Assembly (NCBI GenBank): GCA_963678705.1
Contig: OY783217.1
Coordinates: 6,386,001 to 6,450,000 of the forward strand
Direction of reading: 5' to 3'
From: Panorpa germanica
Lineage: Eukaryota > Arthropoda > Insecta > Mecoptera > Panorpidae
DNA length: 64,000 nt
Both the position numbers and the translations under genes were made by a program. How positions within the stretch are numbered: position 1 is the first letter of the stretch; each line of letters starts with the position of its first letter. A model generated the notes under the pieces. The model ran no database searches and was not told the origin of the DNA. It saw only the letters and a list, made by a program, of their open reading frames with translations. Below, piece by piece: positions 39,537 to 52,016 of this stretch.

Positions 39537-41074
39537 TATACTTTATGTAATGTATTGTCGATTTTGAAAATGTAATATTAAGTTCGAAAATAGGACAAAG
39601 ATCTAAGAAGCCCGGCAAATTATATGTAATAAAAAAACGAATATGTTTAAAATTCATAATTGATACAAAAAATTAAACAAGTTCAAGTAAAAACAAAAAA
39701 TAATCATTCATAATTAATTAGATAATTTAAACGATTTTCCTAAAGCTTCTCAGTTTTTTGTAGTTTCGTGTTTCATGTGTAAAATTCTCTATAAATTTAA
39801 TTATAGTCAAAGTTACGGTAGATCGGCGATGAGTCATACTTTTAAAAGTTCAGCTGCATAAAGCTACGACACATTAAAAAAGCATTGTCTCACTCTTATT
39901 ACTATAATATATATGGGAGTGAAAAGGATAAAATTATACATGCATTTTTATTGATTAACTGTTATCAAGATATAGAGCGCTAAATGTTATTTATTTTATA
40001 AAACCGTTTTTAACTTATAAACACTTAGGTTTTTGAAAAAAAAATTGTTATTTAAAAACTGCGTTTAACGAGATTGTTTAACCTATTCAGTTAACGTGTT
40101 GTTATTAACAATTATAATCTTAAACTATAATCATTCATTTTTTACTTAATGTAATTTATTTCTAGAGAATTTGAATCGGCTTCTACAATGGCTTAACCAA
40201 TAACGCGCTGAACAAGGTCTGCTGTATTACTTTCAAAGTTAATATCAAATAATTAAATATCTTATTGATTCGATAGCCTAAGCTGTTCCACTTTACAAAG
40301 TTCCTTGTTACATTTTATATTTAAATTTGCCTCGCTTAACGGTTTTCTTATATTTAATTTATGCCAATGAATAATAATTTGTTCTTATAAGTATCAAAAA
40401 GGTCTGATAACACGTACCGCAAAACAATTTGATATAAATAAGCTTTGGAGTACAGATCGTGGTTCCGCAAGCTTTCAGAGCTTTACCTATATTGCCTAAA
40501 GTAAAAAACTTAATTATGCAAAGAATTTAAAGAAGCAGAAATCATTTTGTTTTAATAGATATATTTTCGAAATAACGATTAAATAAATCATGAATAAAAT
40601 TGACTGCAACCATTTTGAATGACATTTGGTTAGTAAATTATTTACTATTTTAATAGCTGGAAAACATAATTTCCCCGAGCATTTCCCGGGGCGTAATATA
40701 TGGGCATCGACATAGGCATGTGGTGTATTTCCGATACGTTGTACACATTTATTACATTATCAGTACAATATGATGTCTGTCTGTACGACATTATTTTATT
40801 ACATAAATTAATGGAACGGTAGAAACATATTTTTGACATAAACAAATTATCATTAAATAAAAATGTATCATATATTTATGCTTTTTGACATGTTAAATTA
40901 TTGTAGTCGATGTTACACAAAAACTAATTCATAATAATTCAAAATTACATTTTAAATTTGTTGTAATTATTTTGACTGAATTTTGTTTAATTTAAATTTA
41001 CTTCAAGTAAAGTTAATGAACATTGAAATTTAAGTTGATTAAAAAATATATTTTTAGATACAAATACGAAGGGC

Positions 41075-41210
41075 CAATCAAATATAAACCGAAATTTTGT
41101 TCATTTAACCCACGTCGTGGGTGAGCACGGACATAAAAATGTTAATGTCGTGCCAAAAATATTTTTAAATAAATGAGAAAAGAAAACAGAACCAATTTGG
41201 ACGGTGCAAC
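41075..41210 (+). mobile_element. Possible mariner-type end
   Basis: GGCCAATCAAATATAAACCG followed by AAATTTTGT resembles a mariner inverted-repeat end, followed by a CCCACGTCGTGGG palindrome. No transposase and no opposite end were found. Confidence 0.3.
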
Positions 41211-43889
41211 AAATAGCGTTTCTTGATATTCTATTTTCTGTAGTATATATATTCAAAGTTTAAAATATTCAAAAACAGATTCGGATTCGAAATTATTTAA
41301 AACAAAACTCTAAACAGAAATGAAATTCTCGCACTGTTGCAAAACCAGTTGTAAAATAAACGAAATTAAAAAACGGATTAAAGAGTTGATATATTTTGAT
41401 TACATTGATGGAGACTTGTTGATTATAAAAACACTTCCGAAGTAAAACAATAATGAAATTGTATTTACTCCCCTAAAATACACACAAAAATAGGTGGGTG
41501 AATAGGGAGAAGTATTATTTCGTAGAGGTTAAATATTAAAAGAAAAATATTTTTTTTACAATTTTTTTCATGAAAATTAATTAAATTTCCAGTATTCTAA
41601 ATAACTGGATATATTTTTTTAAAAATATTAAAATTCTGTTTAAGTCAAATAATATAGGTGTATTACTACTGAGATTAAAACAACCTTTTTACCTTTTTTA
41701 TATGTACTTACTTTTTTAATAATTTATTAAATGAATTTATTTTAAACAGCAAAAAAATCACACAAAAAGCATTTTCCTTTTTAATCCTGTATTTTTTAAC
41801 TTATTTCAAACATTCGATAGCTTACGCTTAGGACACTATTTTGATGGTTAGGCTAATTAAATACGTCAACTAAATAGTGCAGAAAAATTTCAGGAACCGA
41901 TGTAGCTAACTGGAGTTGTAAGACAATAATTACTAATATATAATAAGTATAAAAACATTCGCGCATTTCCTTTATTATGATACTATAAATATGATCTTAA
42001 AAAAACTTTTTAAGGATTATAATGTATCTTTAGAGTCGTAAAATAGTACAAAGTTTCTGAAGAATATCAACTATCTCGGCAAATGTACCTTTTGAGAGAA
42101 TTTAAACTTGTCAACAGTCCCAATAATGAATATGTATACAACTATATGCATATTAGCAGTGCATTTCAATTGCACTAAAATGCATTGAGATAAATCCAAT
42201 TAATTAGCTTTGACAGTATCTGTTCAAGAATTTGACATAATGCAACTCATATTAAGTCAAAAGATCACTTTGTGCAACTCATGTGGTAAAGTCGTATTAT
42301 TCATATGTACCTCTAGTACAGTTCAACGAATTCTAACAATTAATTTAAACTAAACACAATTCGGAATTTCGCATTTCAATCGTATTAACTAAAACATGTA
42401 ACATAACCTAAATTAAGTTAATTAGAAATCATATAAAGTGTTTTGTCAGGCGGTAAAATCTGAGTTTACCTCTGTACCTTTGTCTTTCATCGCTTCCGGT
42501 AGTTCTTATTTTTGGATATTTTTAATTTTAGGATCCAAATGAGCGAATTCGCCGCTACCTTGAAAAAATAGCGGGCAAAAACGGTACTATGATAAAAATA
42601 ACTATTATTACTCTGATAGAGTACTCAATTTCTCATATCGAGTTACACCGCTGCAAAGCAACGTACTTCACTCACGTTCGCCTATTTAGTCGTATATCAC
42701 ATTATTAATTATTACTTTTAACATGGGACCCACTAGTACGGAGATATTGCAGTTAAACGTTTTTAGTCGCCATTTTTACAAAATGTCGGTGCTCGCAAAA
42801 TTTCTGCGGTGGGAACAAAGAAAAATCTAATTCAATGGCTATAAACGAATTCGAAACTACTTCGACAGGACTACGCAGAGGCTTGGCCTTCATTTAGTTA
42901 AACTAAATATATACGTAATCGAAAAGTTATTTATGTTAAAGTAATGTGACGTCAGAGAAGATTCTCAGTATCACTTGATCTTTATTAATGAAGTATATTT
43001 CCAATTAATAGTACAATGGAACGAAATGGTTTATCATTTATAAGGTCTCTGTAGATAACGTCTGCCATATAATTGAAGTGACTAACATTCATTCAGAAGA
43101 CAATACATGTTGCTCAATTCTCAATACAATTGGATGGATGTTTACCCCATAGAATCACTGGTTCTATGATTACTGGTGGAGTATGATACCCATTTTAGTA
43201 TTTTTTTCAATAAATACCTGGTATAAAAAAGACAGCTATTTTGAATTTCAATTTCAAAAACACGCCATTGTGTCAATTTTCAATTATTATTTTTTTCTAG
43301 TTCCGACCATAATTAAACTCATACTAATTATTAATTTTATTGATTTTTATTATTCAGATAAATAGAAGAGCCAAAATCGGTAACACTGTCCAGGTCTAAT
43401 TTTTTGACAGGATCTATTTCAGTGTCATTTTTAACATATTTAACAATATTTTTAAATTTAAAAAAAGATTTTTTTTGTATGTAGAATAAGTGTAATAATA
43501 AACCGAAAAAATTAAAATATTGTTTTTCATTATTTTTATTATAAAAAAAAAACAATCCTCAAAATACTTTAAATTTACTAGCTCCAGACCACCTTAAGTT
43601 AAATGAATTTAAATATGGTCACATAAGGTTCCCCATAAGAGTACTCTTACACTGAAACAGGCTACTAGGTTCGATATTTTCGTAGGACTTGTTTCGCATA
43701 AACGTACTTTATCGTGAGAGGAGTTTCTACTTTAATGATTATCAATACACCATTGTAACGCAGTTCATACGCCTGTCACAATATGATTAATACGTACGTA
43801 AATAAAAAACCGCCTTCGTTATTACGCATTAAATATACGTCGTATATTTCTCATATCTCTTTAACCTAAAAAATGTGTTTTTCAATTTT

Positions 43890-44022
43890 AGTTTTATCAA
43901 AGACTGACCACAATTAACCTACAAAAAATATAACCGAGATATTTTGTTAGTTAAGCCACAGTTATGTTCGACTCATTTAAAAAGCAGCTGAGAAACAAAG
44001 ATTCAACCAAGATTTGTAAAAA
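43890..44022 (+). repeat. Dispersed repeat, partner of 35641-35775
   Basis: Collinear diverged copy with CCACAGTTATGTTCGACTC and AACCAAGATTTGTAAA. No coding capacity. Confidence 0.5.
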
Positions 44023-45520
44023 GCCTCAGTTATCTAACTATTTAAAAAACGGCCCTATTTAATATACTTAAGTAAATATAAAAAATATTTCCATTATTTA
44101 TAAGCATCATATTTATGTTTAATGCTAAACTATACAACCAACCTTATTATATTTTATATTCAGAGAATAATAATAACGGCCACTTGAAATATTTAGACGT
44201 AAACAAGCAAAAAAAGAGCTTTTTGTGGTTGTGAAATAAACTAAAAATAAACAACAGCTACTCAGATTTAAAATATGTTATTTTTTTGTAAACTATCTTG
44301 ACCTCGATACAAAAAATTAAACTACTAAAATATTCAGTTAAAGAGGTTAAAGTTTATCAGTCAGTAGGAGTACATTCAAGAGAGTCATTCAGAGACCTCT
44401 TGAGAAATTTTATAAAAGTTTATGAAGTAAGCGAAAGAGTAGAAGTATAACAATCAGGGGCTAGAAACTGAATTAAAACGAAAATATAATAAGGTTAGTT
44501 TGTAGATATTTGCACATACATTATGTGGATTATTTTGTTTATAAAATTTTCTTTATGTGTAATTTGACCTAGATAAACCAAGAAAACATAGAGCTACTTA
44601 CGATCGATCCAAAATTAATTAAAAAATAACAATTTCTTTAACTATCTAAAACTATATATTACAATGAAATTTTATTTATTTAGTAATGCAATAATATTAC
44701 AAACCCGTTTCATTAATATTTATAAAGTTTCTTTTTAGATATTTCAATTTTAAATATTCTATTAGAATTATGTAACAATTTCAAGAAGATTATTTTGAAA
44801 AATATTTCAAATAAGTTCATTTAGTTTAAAAGTAAAATATTTGGTTCTATATCCTTTACCATCTAGTTTATGTAAGATGGTGCCCTGAGGTAATACGTTC
44901 AGTCAGATGAAAGAAAATTGAACATAATACCCACCAACTTTACTTATGTTTGTTTGAAACTGAACACATCACAAGAAAAGAAAACTTTTATAACTTTATG
45001 ATGAGCCCCTGAAGCAATTCTTTATAAATAACTTGCAATCCTCGTATTGGGATAAATAATTTTAGATGGTGAGTATATATTTCAAGTAATAGCAGCATTG
45101 CAAGCTAACTCACATAATTATTTGTATTGGTTTCCTTTGATATATAAAATATAGTCATCATCTTTTTTTAACTTAAGAAAGAAGCGAATAATAGGAACTT
45201 TTATGTGGTTAATAAAAATATATGATTTGTATGTATATTTGATGTTAGAAAATGTAACGCAATATATATTTTAATTACCTTGTAGAAGATAGGAAATGTG
45301 ATCCTGCACTACAACATAATTTTTCATTTGGGTAATGTTGTACCTAAATAAAATTAAGTGTGGTCTCAATTACCTATGCTAAACCGTAAAATTTATTCTA
45401 AAATCACTAAAACCTCAACCTTTAATACAATATGTAAACCATTATATAAAGACTGGCCCAATAAATAAATAATTAATATCAATAAAAAAAAATGCAAGTG
45501 AAATACGATGTAATTTCAAT

Positions 45521-45594
45521 TAGTAAAGACTATAACCATCAAATAATTTTAGTTTAGACTCAAACCGGCTCGAATAATAAATTAATAAAGCATG
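45521..45594 (+). repeat. Dispersed repeat, partner of 50211-50285
   Basis: Shares TAGTAAAGACTATAACCA, GACTCAAACCGGC and AATAAATTAAT with 50211-50285, about 80% by eye. The copies sit in two different CadN introns in the same orientation. Confidence 0.6.
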
Positions 45595-46771
45595 ATTACA
45601 ACGGAATTATTTAATTAATGTATTTTTTAAATTACTGTTATTGAACAAGATGTACTAAATGCAACAATAAAACTGCATTCAGTAGTATTTTTATTCTAGT
45701 TTCTTTCGGCACAGAATTGGAATTTCAAATATATTTTTTGCAATATGTAAACAAATAATGAAATGTGTTGAAATAAATGAAGAAAAAAATTTGTCTTTTA
45801 CGAGTTTTATAATGTTTTCTTTCTTTAAATAATTTATTTCAGATTTAGGGTATGTTCTTTATTTTATACATTAATAAAATAAAATAAATAATAAAAATAA
45901 TAAAAAATTAAAAAAAATAGCGCTTCTATTCTAGCAAACTTATTTCAGTTCGTCCGACAGCTTATAGTGAATTTAATTAAGTAAATTTTGTCAAAAAAAG
46001 GTATTTGCAAAAATTTGGCACAAAGGCATCAATACAAAGTTACAAAATTGGTTCGATACCTTAGACAGAATTGAATAGCTTCATTTTGTTAAATAAAGCA
46101 ATTTGAAATATGTATAATTGTAAGTGCGTCTTTTATAAGTTACAAAATAAGAGTTTTGGCAATATTTTAATACATATTCTTTCATATTAATACAATTCTC
46201 AGTACCGATACAAACTAAAGACCCCTATCTTGTAACTGTTCAACTGATAAGCATTAACTTTTGACGCTTTTTTAAAAACCTACATTTTGTAAATTAATGT
46301 ACTTGTGCCCACTGCAAGGTACGGTATTTATTTTGCTCCTTATTTAAGATCGGCTGATAGTTCTGGATATTAGACAAATTGTCAGAAATTAACGAACGTC
46401 TAAAATAAAGAAATATTTCTTTTTTTGAAACTACACCTTAACTACTTAGGTTATATTCAATATAAAGTATAAAACGTTGTTTATATATTAATTTTGCTAT
46501 AAATAATTGTATATTATTTGTAAATGCACGAAAAAGACAAGTCACAAAATGAAGCCATTCCGAGTTTCAAACCTAAACTCAGCATAATTTCTGCTTTGTT
46601 GAAAGTAATAGGTAATTTCAAATGGAAATATTTTGTACAAATTAGAAATTAATAGTTTTAAATTTAAAAATATAAATTCCCATATTTTACGTATATATAA
46701 AATAAATATTAGGTATAAATAATTACATTTTAAAGAGAATAACTGTAGTAAAAATTAAATAAATGACTTAC

Positions 46772-46961
46772 CTGAATTGGGTTGGTTGTTGGAGTTCGGC
46801 CGCGCTGATGGAGCTCCGTCCCTGGCTTCTACTTCAAGAGCATAAGCTCCCTGTTTCTCGCGATCGAACACAACTTTCGTGAAAACTTCACCGGATTGAA
46901 GATTTATTTCAAAGAAATCTTTACCTTCGTTACGAGGTGAATCTACAACGTAGTAGTACAC
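46772..46961 (-). CDS. CadN: CadN exon (190 nt), last in window
   Basis: The acceptor is attttttcag, with a good pyrimidine tract, and the donor TCAG followed by GTAAGT is consensus. It encodes 63 residues from VYYYVVDSPRNEGKD through FFEINLQSGEVFTK, FDREKQGAYALEVEARDG and PSARPNSNNQPNS, and ends one base into the next codon. It completes the repeat begun in the previous exon. In N-cadherin the next residues should be a KFIRIG-like strand and a DKNDNPP linker; no such sequence was found down to position 1, so the next intron is at least 46.7 kb. Confidence 0.95.
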
Positions 46962-49389
46962 CTGAAAAAATAATTAATTTACTATAATATATTGTGTATA
47001 AATCAAGATAAAATTTGTGGAAAACTAGTAGCATCTTAGAATATATTTAGAAAGATTGTTTTCATATAATAGACTATAATAATAGAAAAACATTTCAAAT
47101 GTTTTTTATCTTAGTGAATTTTCATAATTCTGAATGATCTTTGCGTGTTTTCTTATTTTTAAAAAGAATCAATATTTTGCCTGTGTTTGTTTTTACACAA
47201 AAAGTAGAAATAAAATTCTTTTCTAAATATTCTACAGTAACCTTTTTGATTGCAAGCTACCAGATCTTACAAACGTTTCCAAAAAGGGGTAATCCTTTTA
47301 ATAGGAAAACTACCTTCATAAAAAAGTTCAATAAAAAGAAAAAGTATTTTATTAAACAAACGCAACAAATTGGTTTGAGAAATGTAAGACAAAAATAATG
47401 TAAGAGAAACCACATTATTTTCAAATTACGCTCTCAATTTCTAAACTATAGTCATCTAAGTTTTATTTCATTAACTAAGAGTAGGTAATTGTAGGTTGTC
47501 GGTAACTTAGTAATATTCTTTTTACATATTTAAACTGTGTCAGTATATGTCAAATTACAAAATACGAATTTAAATATTCATTATCATAAAATTAAAAACA
47601 ATGTGTTAATTGTATCTAGTGTTAAATAATTAATTAATTGATTTATATATATGATTATTTACGCACTCAATGCATACAAAATTTCAGAAAAACAATTTTT
47701 GTGTATAGAACGCAACAAATATTAAATAATCCAATTTTGACATTACATTCCCAATACATTTTTGATTAGCTGTTATAAATATGTTTTATATATTTTTGTA
47801 TAAACATTTTGTAAAACTAACCGTAATATTCAGAACAAACAGACAATAAAGGTAAAACTTTGCCATCCACAGTTTCAAATTAAATGAAAATAAGTAACAA
47901 CACAGGGTTACTGCACTACATATTCTAATATTTTGTCTTATATATAGTAACTCTTATATAGTTTATTAATTTATTTAAAACAAATATATAAATGATATAA
48001 TAATAAAACTTCAAAACGGCACATTATATAAAAAAAACTTCCATTACAGTAGCTCGGTGATACTGACATGAACCAAATAATATTCTACAATGTACATAAT
48101 CATTTACTTATATGATTTTAAAATGTAATAAAACTAAATTTCTTTCATCTAATAGAATATTTTATAACTAAATAAAGAATGTTATTTTATATTAGAAGGA
48201 GATAACATAACCCCTGATAATGATCAAAATTTTTGATATATTATTTACAGGAAGTCATAAAATATTCTATTATGTATATGACTATTAACATAATTATTTT
48301 TAAAGTAGATGATTTAATTATTTTTTTATTAATTATTTAATTATTTATAAATACTTTAGATGGAGTGCTGGGTTCGAGGTTACAGCACTCTCCAACAAAA
48401 ATTTGAATGAAACCGAAAAATATGCAGCAATGTATCAACTTATTTATAATATAGAAAATATAAGTCTGGTAATTATAATTTCTATTTAGACCTCAGGAAA
48501 GAATACTTATTTTTTAATTTAAGCTACTATAATAAGATTATCGAGTAAATATTTTATAAAACTAACCTTAAAGTTATTATGCACAGAATATTGAGAACAC
48601 TCGCATATATAGTAATCTTTTGCCAAATGCTTTTATGTTAACGCGAATACCCATTACTACTTATTAATGTTGTTTAATGATATATATTTAAAATGAAATA
48701 ACACAAATAGAAATAGCATTTAAAAAACTAAACATAATAAGAACACAACCTCCAGTGCTGGAAGACCCGGTACTACTGAACTATATTCACATTTCAAAAT
48801 CTATGCAAATGCTGCGATTTAACGTAGAACCCAAAGAATGTCTATAATGTCAACAATCATTTATAAAAAAAAAATTGTGCAGTAAAGGAGTCTAAAATTT
48901 TAATTTAATTAATTAATAGATTATTACTTTAATAATTAGTATTTTAGAATTTTAATTACTATATTATGACATTGAAAATGAGGGGTTCGAGAGTACAGCT
49001 TAGCATCTAACACAGGACTGTTGCCGGAATATTTATACTTGAAGCTGCAGAAAGTACATTCAACATAGTAAACAAATCTAAATTATTTTAATTACATAAC
49101 AAATAGACGCTAATGTAAATCAGAATAATTTAATTTCAATTTATTTCATGAAATGTAATATAATTGAAGTAAATATTGTTAAATAGTAATTAGTTTCTCT
49201 GAGATATTTAGATGAAACTCAATATTAACCTCCTATATTAATAAATAAATAAAGTGTACAACGTTTTTTTATACGACTACTAATATAACAACTACTGTAC
49301 TATTTTTTTAAATGTATTAATCTTTCGTAAATCTATTTATTTTCAGCCATAACAAATTATTTACATCATATAATATTCGCGATGTATAC
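46962..49389 (-). other. CadN intron, 2428 nt
   Basis: Bounded by donor GTATAC and acceptor ttttttcag. AT-rich with no recognised element. A plus-strand open frame at 47141-47398 is lysine-, phenylalanine- and isoleucine-rich and looks like chance. Confidence 0.85.
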
Positions 49390-49572
49390 CTGATTGTTTG
49401 GAAAAGTTCCATCTTTATCAATTGCATTAACTTGAGTCACTTTAGTACCAATTGGTTCGCCTTCTAATACTGTTTCTTGTTCCCTCTCAGTGAACAATGG
49501 AATTTCATCATTAACATCTTCTAGCATAATATAAACGGTGGCTTCAGAAGCCAACTGCTGGGCACCATTATT
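49390..49572 (-). CDS. CadN: CadN exon (183 nt) with DVNDE linker
   Basis: The acceptor is tctttgcag, 137 nt downstream of the previous exon, and the donor CAG followed by GTATAC opens a 2.4-kb intron. The exon is 61 codons, phase 0 at both ends, from NNGAQQLASEATVYI to TFPNNQ. It carries the canonical calcium linker LEDVNDEIPLF and the start of the next repeat with VLEGEPIGT and a DKDG calcium loop. It reads directly into VYYYVVDS in the exon at 46772-46961. Confidence 0.95.
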
Positions 49573-49709
49573 CTGCAAAGACATAGTAAAATATTAAATT
49601 ATGTAAATTATATAATTAGATTATCCTGTAGAAAAATATTTAATATTTTTAAAGAATTCCTAATATACTCTCTGAATAATGATAAATACAAAAACAATCT
49701 AATAGTTAC

Positions 49710-49899
49710 CTCAACTCGTATTGTCAGATTATATTCTTTGATGCTCTCATAATCCAGCGGATGGTTGACTTTAATATCCGCCCAAGTAAATCCATTATCT
49801 GATCTTTGTTGCAGATAAAATGTATGAAACTTATTCGTTTGTGCTGTGGATCCAGGCATAAGCCGGTAAAACACAGTGGGGTTTCCTTCAATCCCAGAG
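49710..49899 (-). CDS. CadN: CadN exon (190 nt) after the alternative pair
   Basis: The acceptor is ccatgtag and the donor GAG followed by GTAACT. The first base completes the Ser codon whose AG comes from exon A or B, followed by 63 codons: SGIEGNPTVFYRLMPG through LDYESIKEYNLTIRVE. This is the body of one cadherin repeat, with an LDYE motif in place of LDRE. It is the downstream constitutive partner of the switch and accepts only phase 2. It ends in phase 0. Confidence 0.95.
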
Positions 49900-51334
49900 C
49901 TACATGGACAGAAAATGTTGTTCAAATAGTTGCCTTAAAGTTTTAATAATAAATAATGTGTATACTTTGAAACAATTAACGAATGGATAAAGTAACAACT
50001 AGAATGAATATTTTAGTAAATTTAAATTGAATTAAAGTAATGTTCGATATAAAAAATTGGTGTATCGACATTTCCAAAATAAAAATGAAAAATACGTACG
50101 ATATAAAAATGAATAGTTAAGTGAACAAAACTCTGGCACAGCTGCATGCAGTTTTTAAATTGCCGGCATTAATTAAAAAAAAAACGTGTAAAAAATATTA
50201 TAATAGGAAATAGTAAAGACTATAACCAACAACTGATTTTAGCTCAGACTCAAACCGGCCGGATACAATAAATTAATGCACCATGCAGCATGTGACTGAA
50301 AATCTTAATTTTGAAACGCGATATTCCTACTAATTAAATTTGGAAATCTTTACAGCATCCACAATTACTTGTAGACATTTAGCGAACAAAAATTGCTACA
50401 AAAATGCTACTTGTACAAAAATCATGCGACAAAAAAATCACAAAAATACTTTTGACAAAAAAAAATGATCAAAAATGATAGATACGCAGCTGAGTAAATT
50501 TGTGGATGCTGTCAAGTGTTACCTCATGGGTCCCTGCACCAAAATGTGTGTACTTCTATCTTTAAAATGGTATCCTGGGGTTAAAGATGAGTGTTAGGGC
50601 AAATGGAAATGTGGAAAGCTCTTGCGTTTTTGTATTATTTAGTGCAAATTTCCTCAATTATCGCCAATGATGATGAATATGGTTGTTAGTTTATTGCCCA
50701 CACACACGGTGATTTAATTAAACACAGTTTCAATTTTAAAGATGATGATGAAGATCGATTTGGTGAGGGTGGGGGTTAGAGGTGAGTGAGAAGACAGCGG
50801 GATTCAATGGACGGTCGAGTTGTCGCTGAATGTAGTCGATTCTAGAATAACCCTTGACCGTGATGCCCCAAGCATTGCTGATGTTGCCAGTGCCGTGCTC
50901 TGGTTGGCTTGGCGTGAAGTGCAATCATATCTCGACGACATTCAACGTGCGCTCTTCCTCAACGGGACCTAAGGCTAGGAGGGCGTTAAGCGAAACTGTT
51001 TAGACGGATTAGATGGATTAGATGGGTGGTAGATTAGAGGATGATGGCGTGGTGGTGGAATTCAATGTACTTACTCGCGACTCAAAGAAAAAAGACCCAC
51101 AAAATGAGAACATAACGAGACTAAATTAACATCTAGTCTAACTATGGGGTATGAAGGGAGTCGGGACAGAGGGGAGGCTAGGGTTGGTAGCGGACAGCCA
51201 CACACCAAACTGACGTGCATAACAAGTGTGGTGGCGTGGTGTTGCGTGCGTAACCCCACGTGGTCAGGGAACGGCGGCCTGAACGTGCAGCCGCACGTTC
51301 GCACCGAGCAATCAACACTTATCGGGTCACAGAC
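49900..51334 (-). other. CadN intron downstream of exon B, 1435 nt
   Basis: This intron lies between exon B (or A, when B is skipped) and the exon at 49710-49899. The part nearest exon B, about 50.7-51.33 kb, is GC-richer than the rest of the window, while the part below 50.5 kb is ordinary AT-rich DNA carrying one copy of a repeat at 50211-50285. A perfect hairpin GAACGTGC/GCACGTTC lies at about 51280-51297. A minus-strand open stretch at 50736-50924 is unexplained. Confidence 0.8.
50211..50285 (+). repeat. Dispersed repeat, partner of 45521-45594
   Basis: Second copy, in the intron downstream of alternative exon B. Confidence 0.6.
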
Positions 51335-51525
51335 CTGGCTTTAACCGAAACGACCTTTGCCCCGACAGGCAGGTTCTCCCTAATGTAGATGGGACCGTAG
51401 ACCACGTGGTCCCACACCGGAGGATTGTTAGCACGGTCCACGACGTCTATCTGGACCTCCACGGTTCGTGACAGGGGTGGATACCCTTTGTCTTGAGCCA
51501 TGGCCTCCAGCTTGTATGTTTCTCG
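51335..51525 (-). CDS. CadN: CadN alternative exon B (191 nt)
   Basis: This second alternative exon lies 300 nt downstream of exon A. The acceptor is gattatatag, with almost no pyrimidine tract, and the donor is GCCAG followed by GTCTGT. It encodes RETYKLEAMAQDKGYPPL through DVVDRANNPP to VVSVKA, which I recognise as the common N-cadherin form. It plugs into the same place as exon A: LD from upstream and AG plus C giving Ser with the exon at 49710-49899. As in A, the linker between repeats is the DVVDR type rather than DxNDN. About 65% of third positions are G or C. Using A and B together, or neither, would shift the frame. Confidence 0.95.
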
Positions 51526-51825
51526 CTATATAATCAACGGACAATGGAAAATAAACCACGCCGTTAGTAATGTTAGTGGGACGGAGCGTTCTCGTGGGCT
51601 AGTGGGGCCAGGGCTGGCTTGGGCAGAGAGGGAATACGGCGGTAAAATGGGCGGGGGATGACGAAACACCCGGGGCCTGTCCACTCCCTCGATCGCGGGT
51701 AACACATTTATTCATAGCCATAGCTAAGGTTACCATAACGTAACAAAACGCGCGCCCGAGACCTCGGGGGCCCCGTCATCTGTCGTTCGTTGCTTCCTGT
51801 GGACTTACGCTATGGCGATACCAAC

Positions 51826-52016
51826 CTGGCTTTCACTGCCGTCACTACAGTACCCACTGTGACATTTTCTTTGATGTGAATGGGGCCGTACACATTCACG
51901 TCCCACAGAGGAGGCTTATTGTTCCTGTCTACGACGTCTAACTCAACGTCCACGTCCGCGTAGGAGGGAGGCACGCCCCGGTCGGAGGCCCGCACGCGCA
52001 GGCGGTACCTGTCTCG
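51826..52016 (-). CDS. CadN: CadN alternative exon A (191 nt)
   Basis: This is the first of two homologous alternative exons in transcript order. The acceptor is gccactag and the donor GCCAG followed by GTTGGT, both weak. It gives 63 codons plus two bases, from RDRYRLRVRASDRG to VVTAVKA, completing the repeat begun upstream, then the linker DVVDRNNKPP, then the first strands of the next repeat (VYGPIHIKENVTVG). The linker lacks the DxND calcium motif. The exon has the same length and phases (0 to 2) as exon B and about 54% protein identity (34 of 63). About 70% of codon third positions are G or C, much more than the neighbouring constitutive exons. The pattern is that of a mutually exclusive exon; which Drosophila CadN pair it matches was not established. 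Confidence 0.9.

Larger units (their letters stand above)
1..46771 (-). other. Giant CadN intron (partial), no coding sequence seen
   Basis: The intron starts at the GTAAGT donor at 46771 and runs off the window. Open frames in it are short, of biased composition and without recognisable domains, so no gene is called. Content that can be named is given in separate entries: SINEs, a LINE-tail-like family, MITEs, a Helitron, microsatellites and a possible ratchet splice site. The stretches 3.0-5.1, 13.7-16.5, 16.7-20.5, 22.6-26.0, 26.2-28.8, 31.0-34.9, 37.6-41.0 and 44.0-46.7 kb are otherwise featureless AT-rich sequence to my eye, apart from short hairpins and minor repeat pairs. Confidence 0.8.

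Noticed and set aside
51046-51562. GGCGTGGT/ACCACGCC complementarity as a docking-selector pair looping out exon B
   Set aside because: Eight bases in windows of this size are expected several times by chance.
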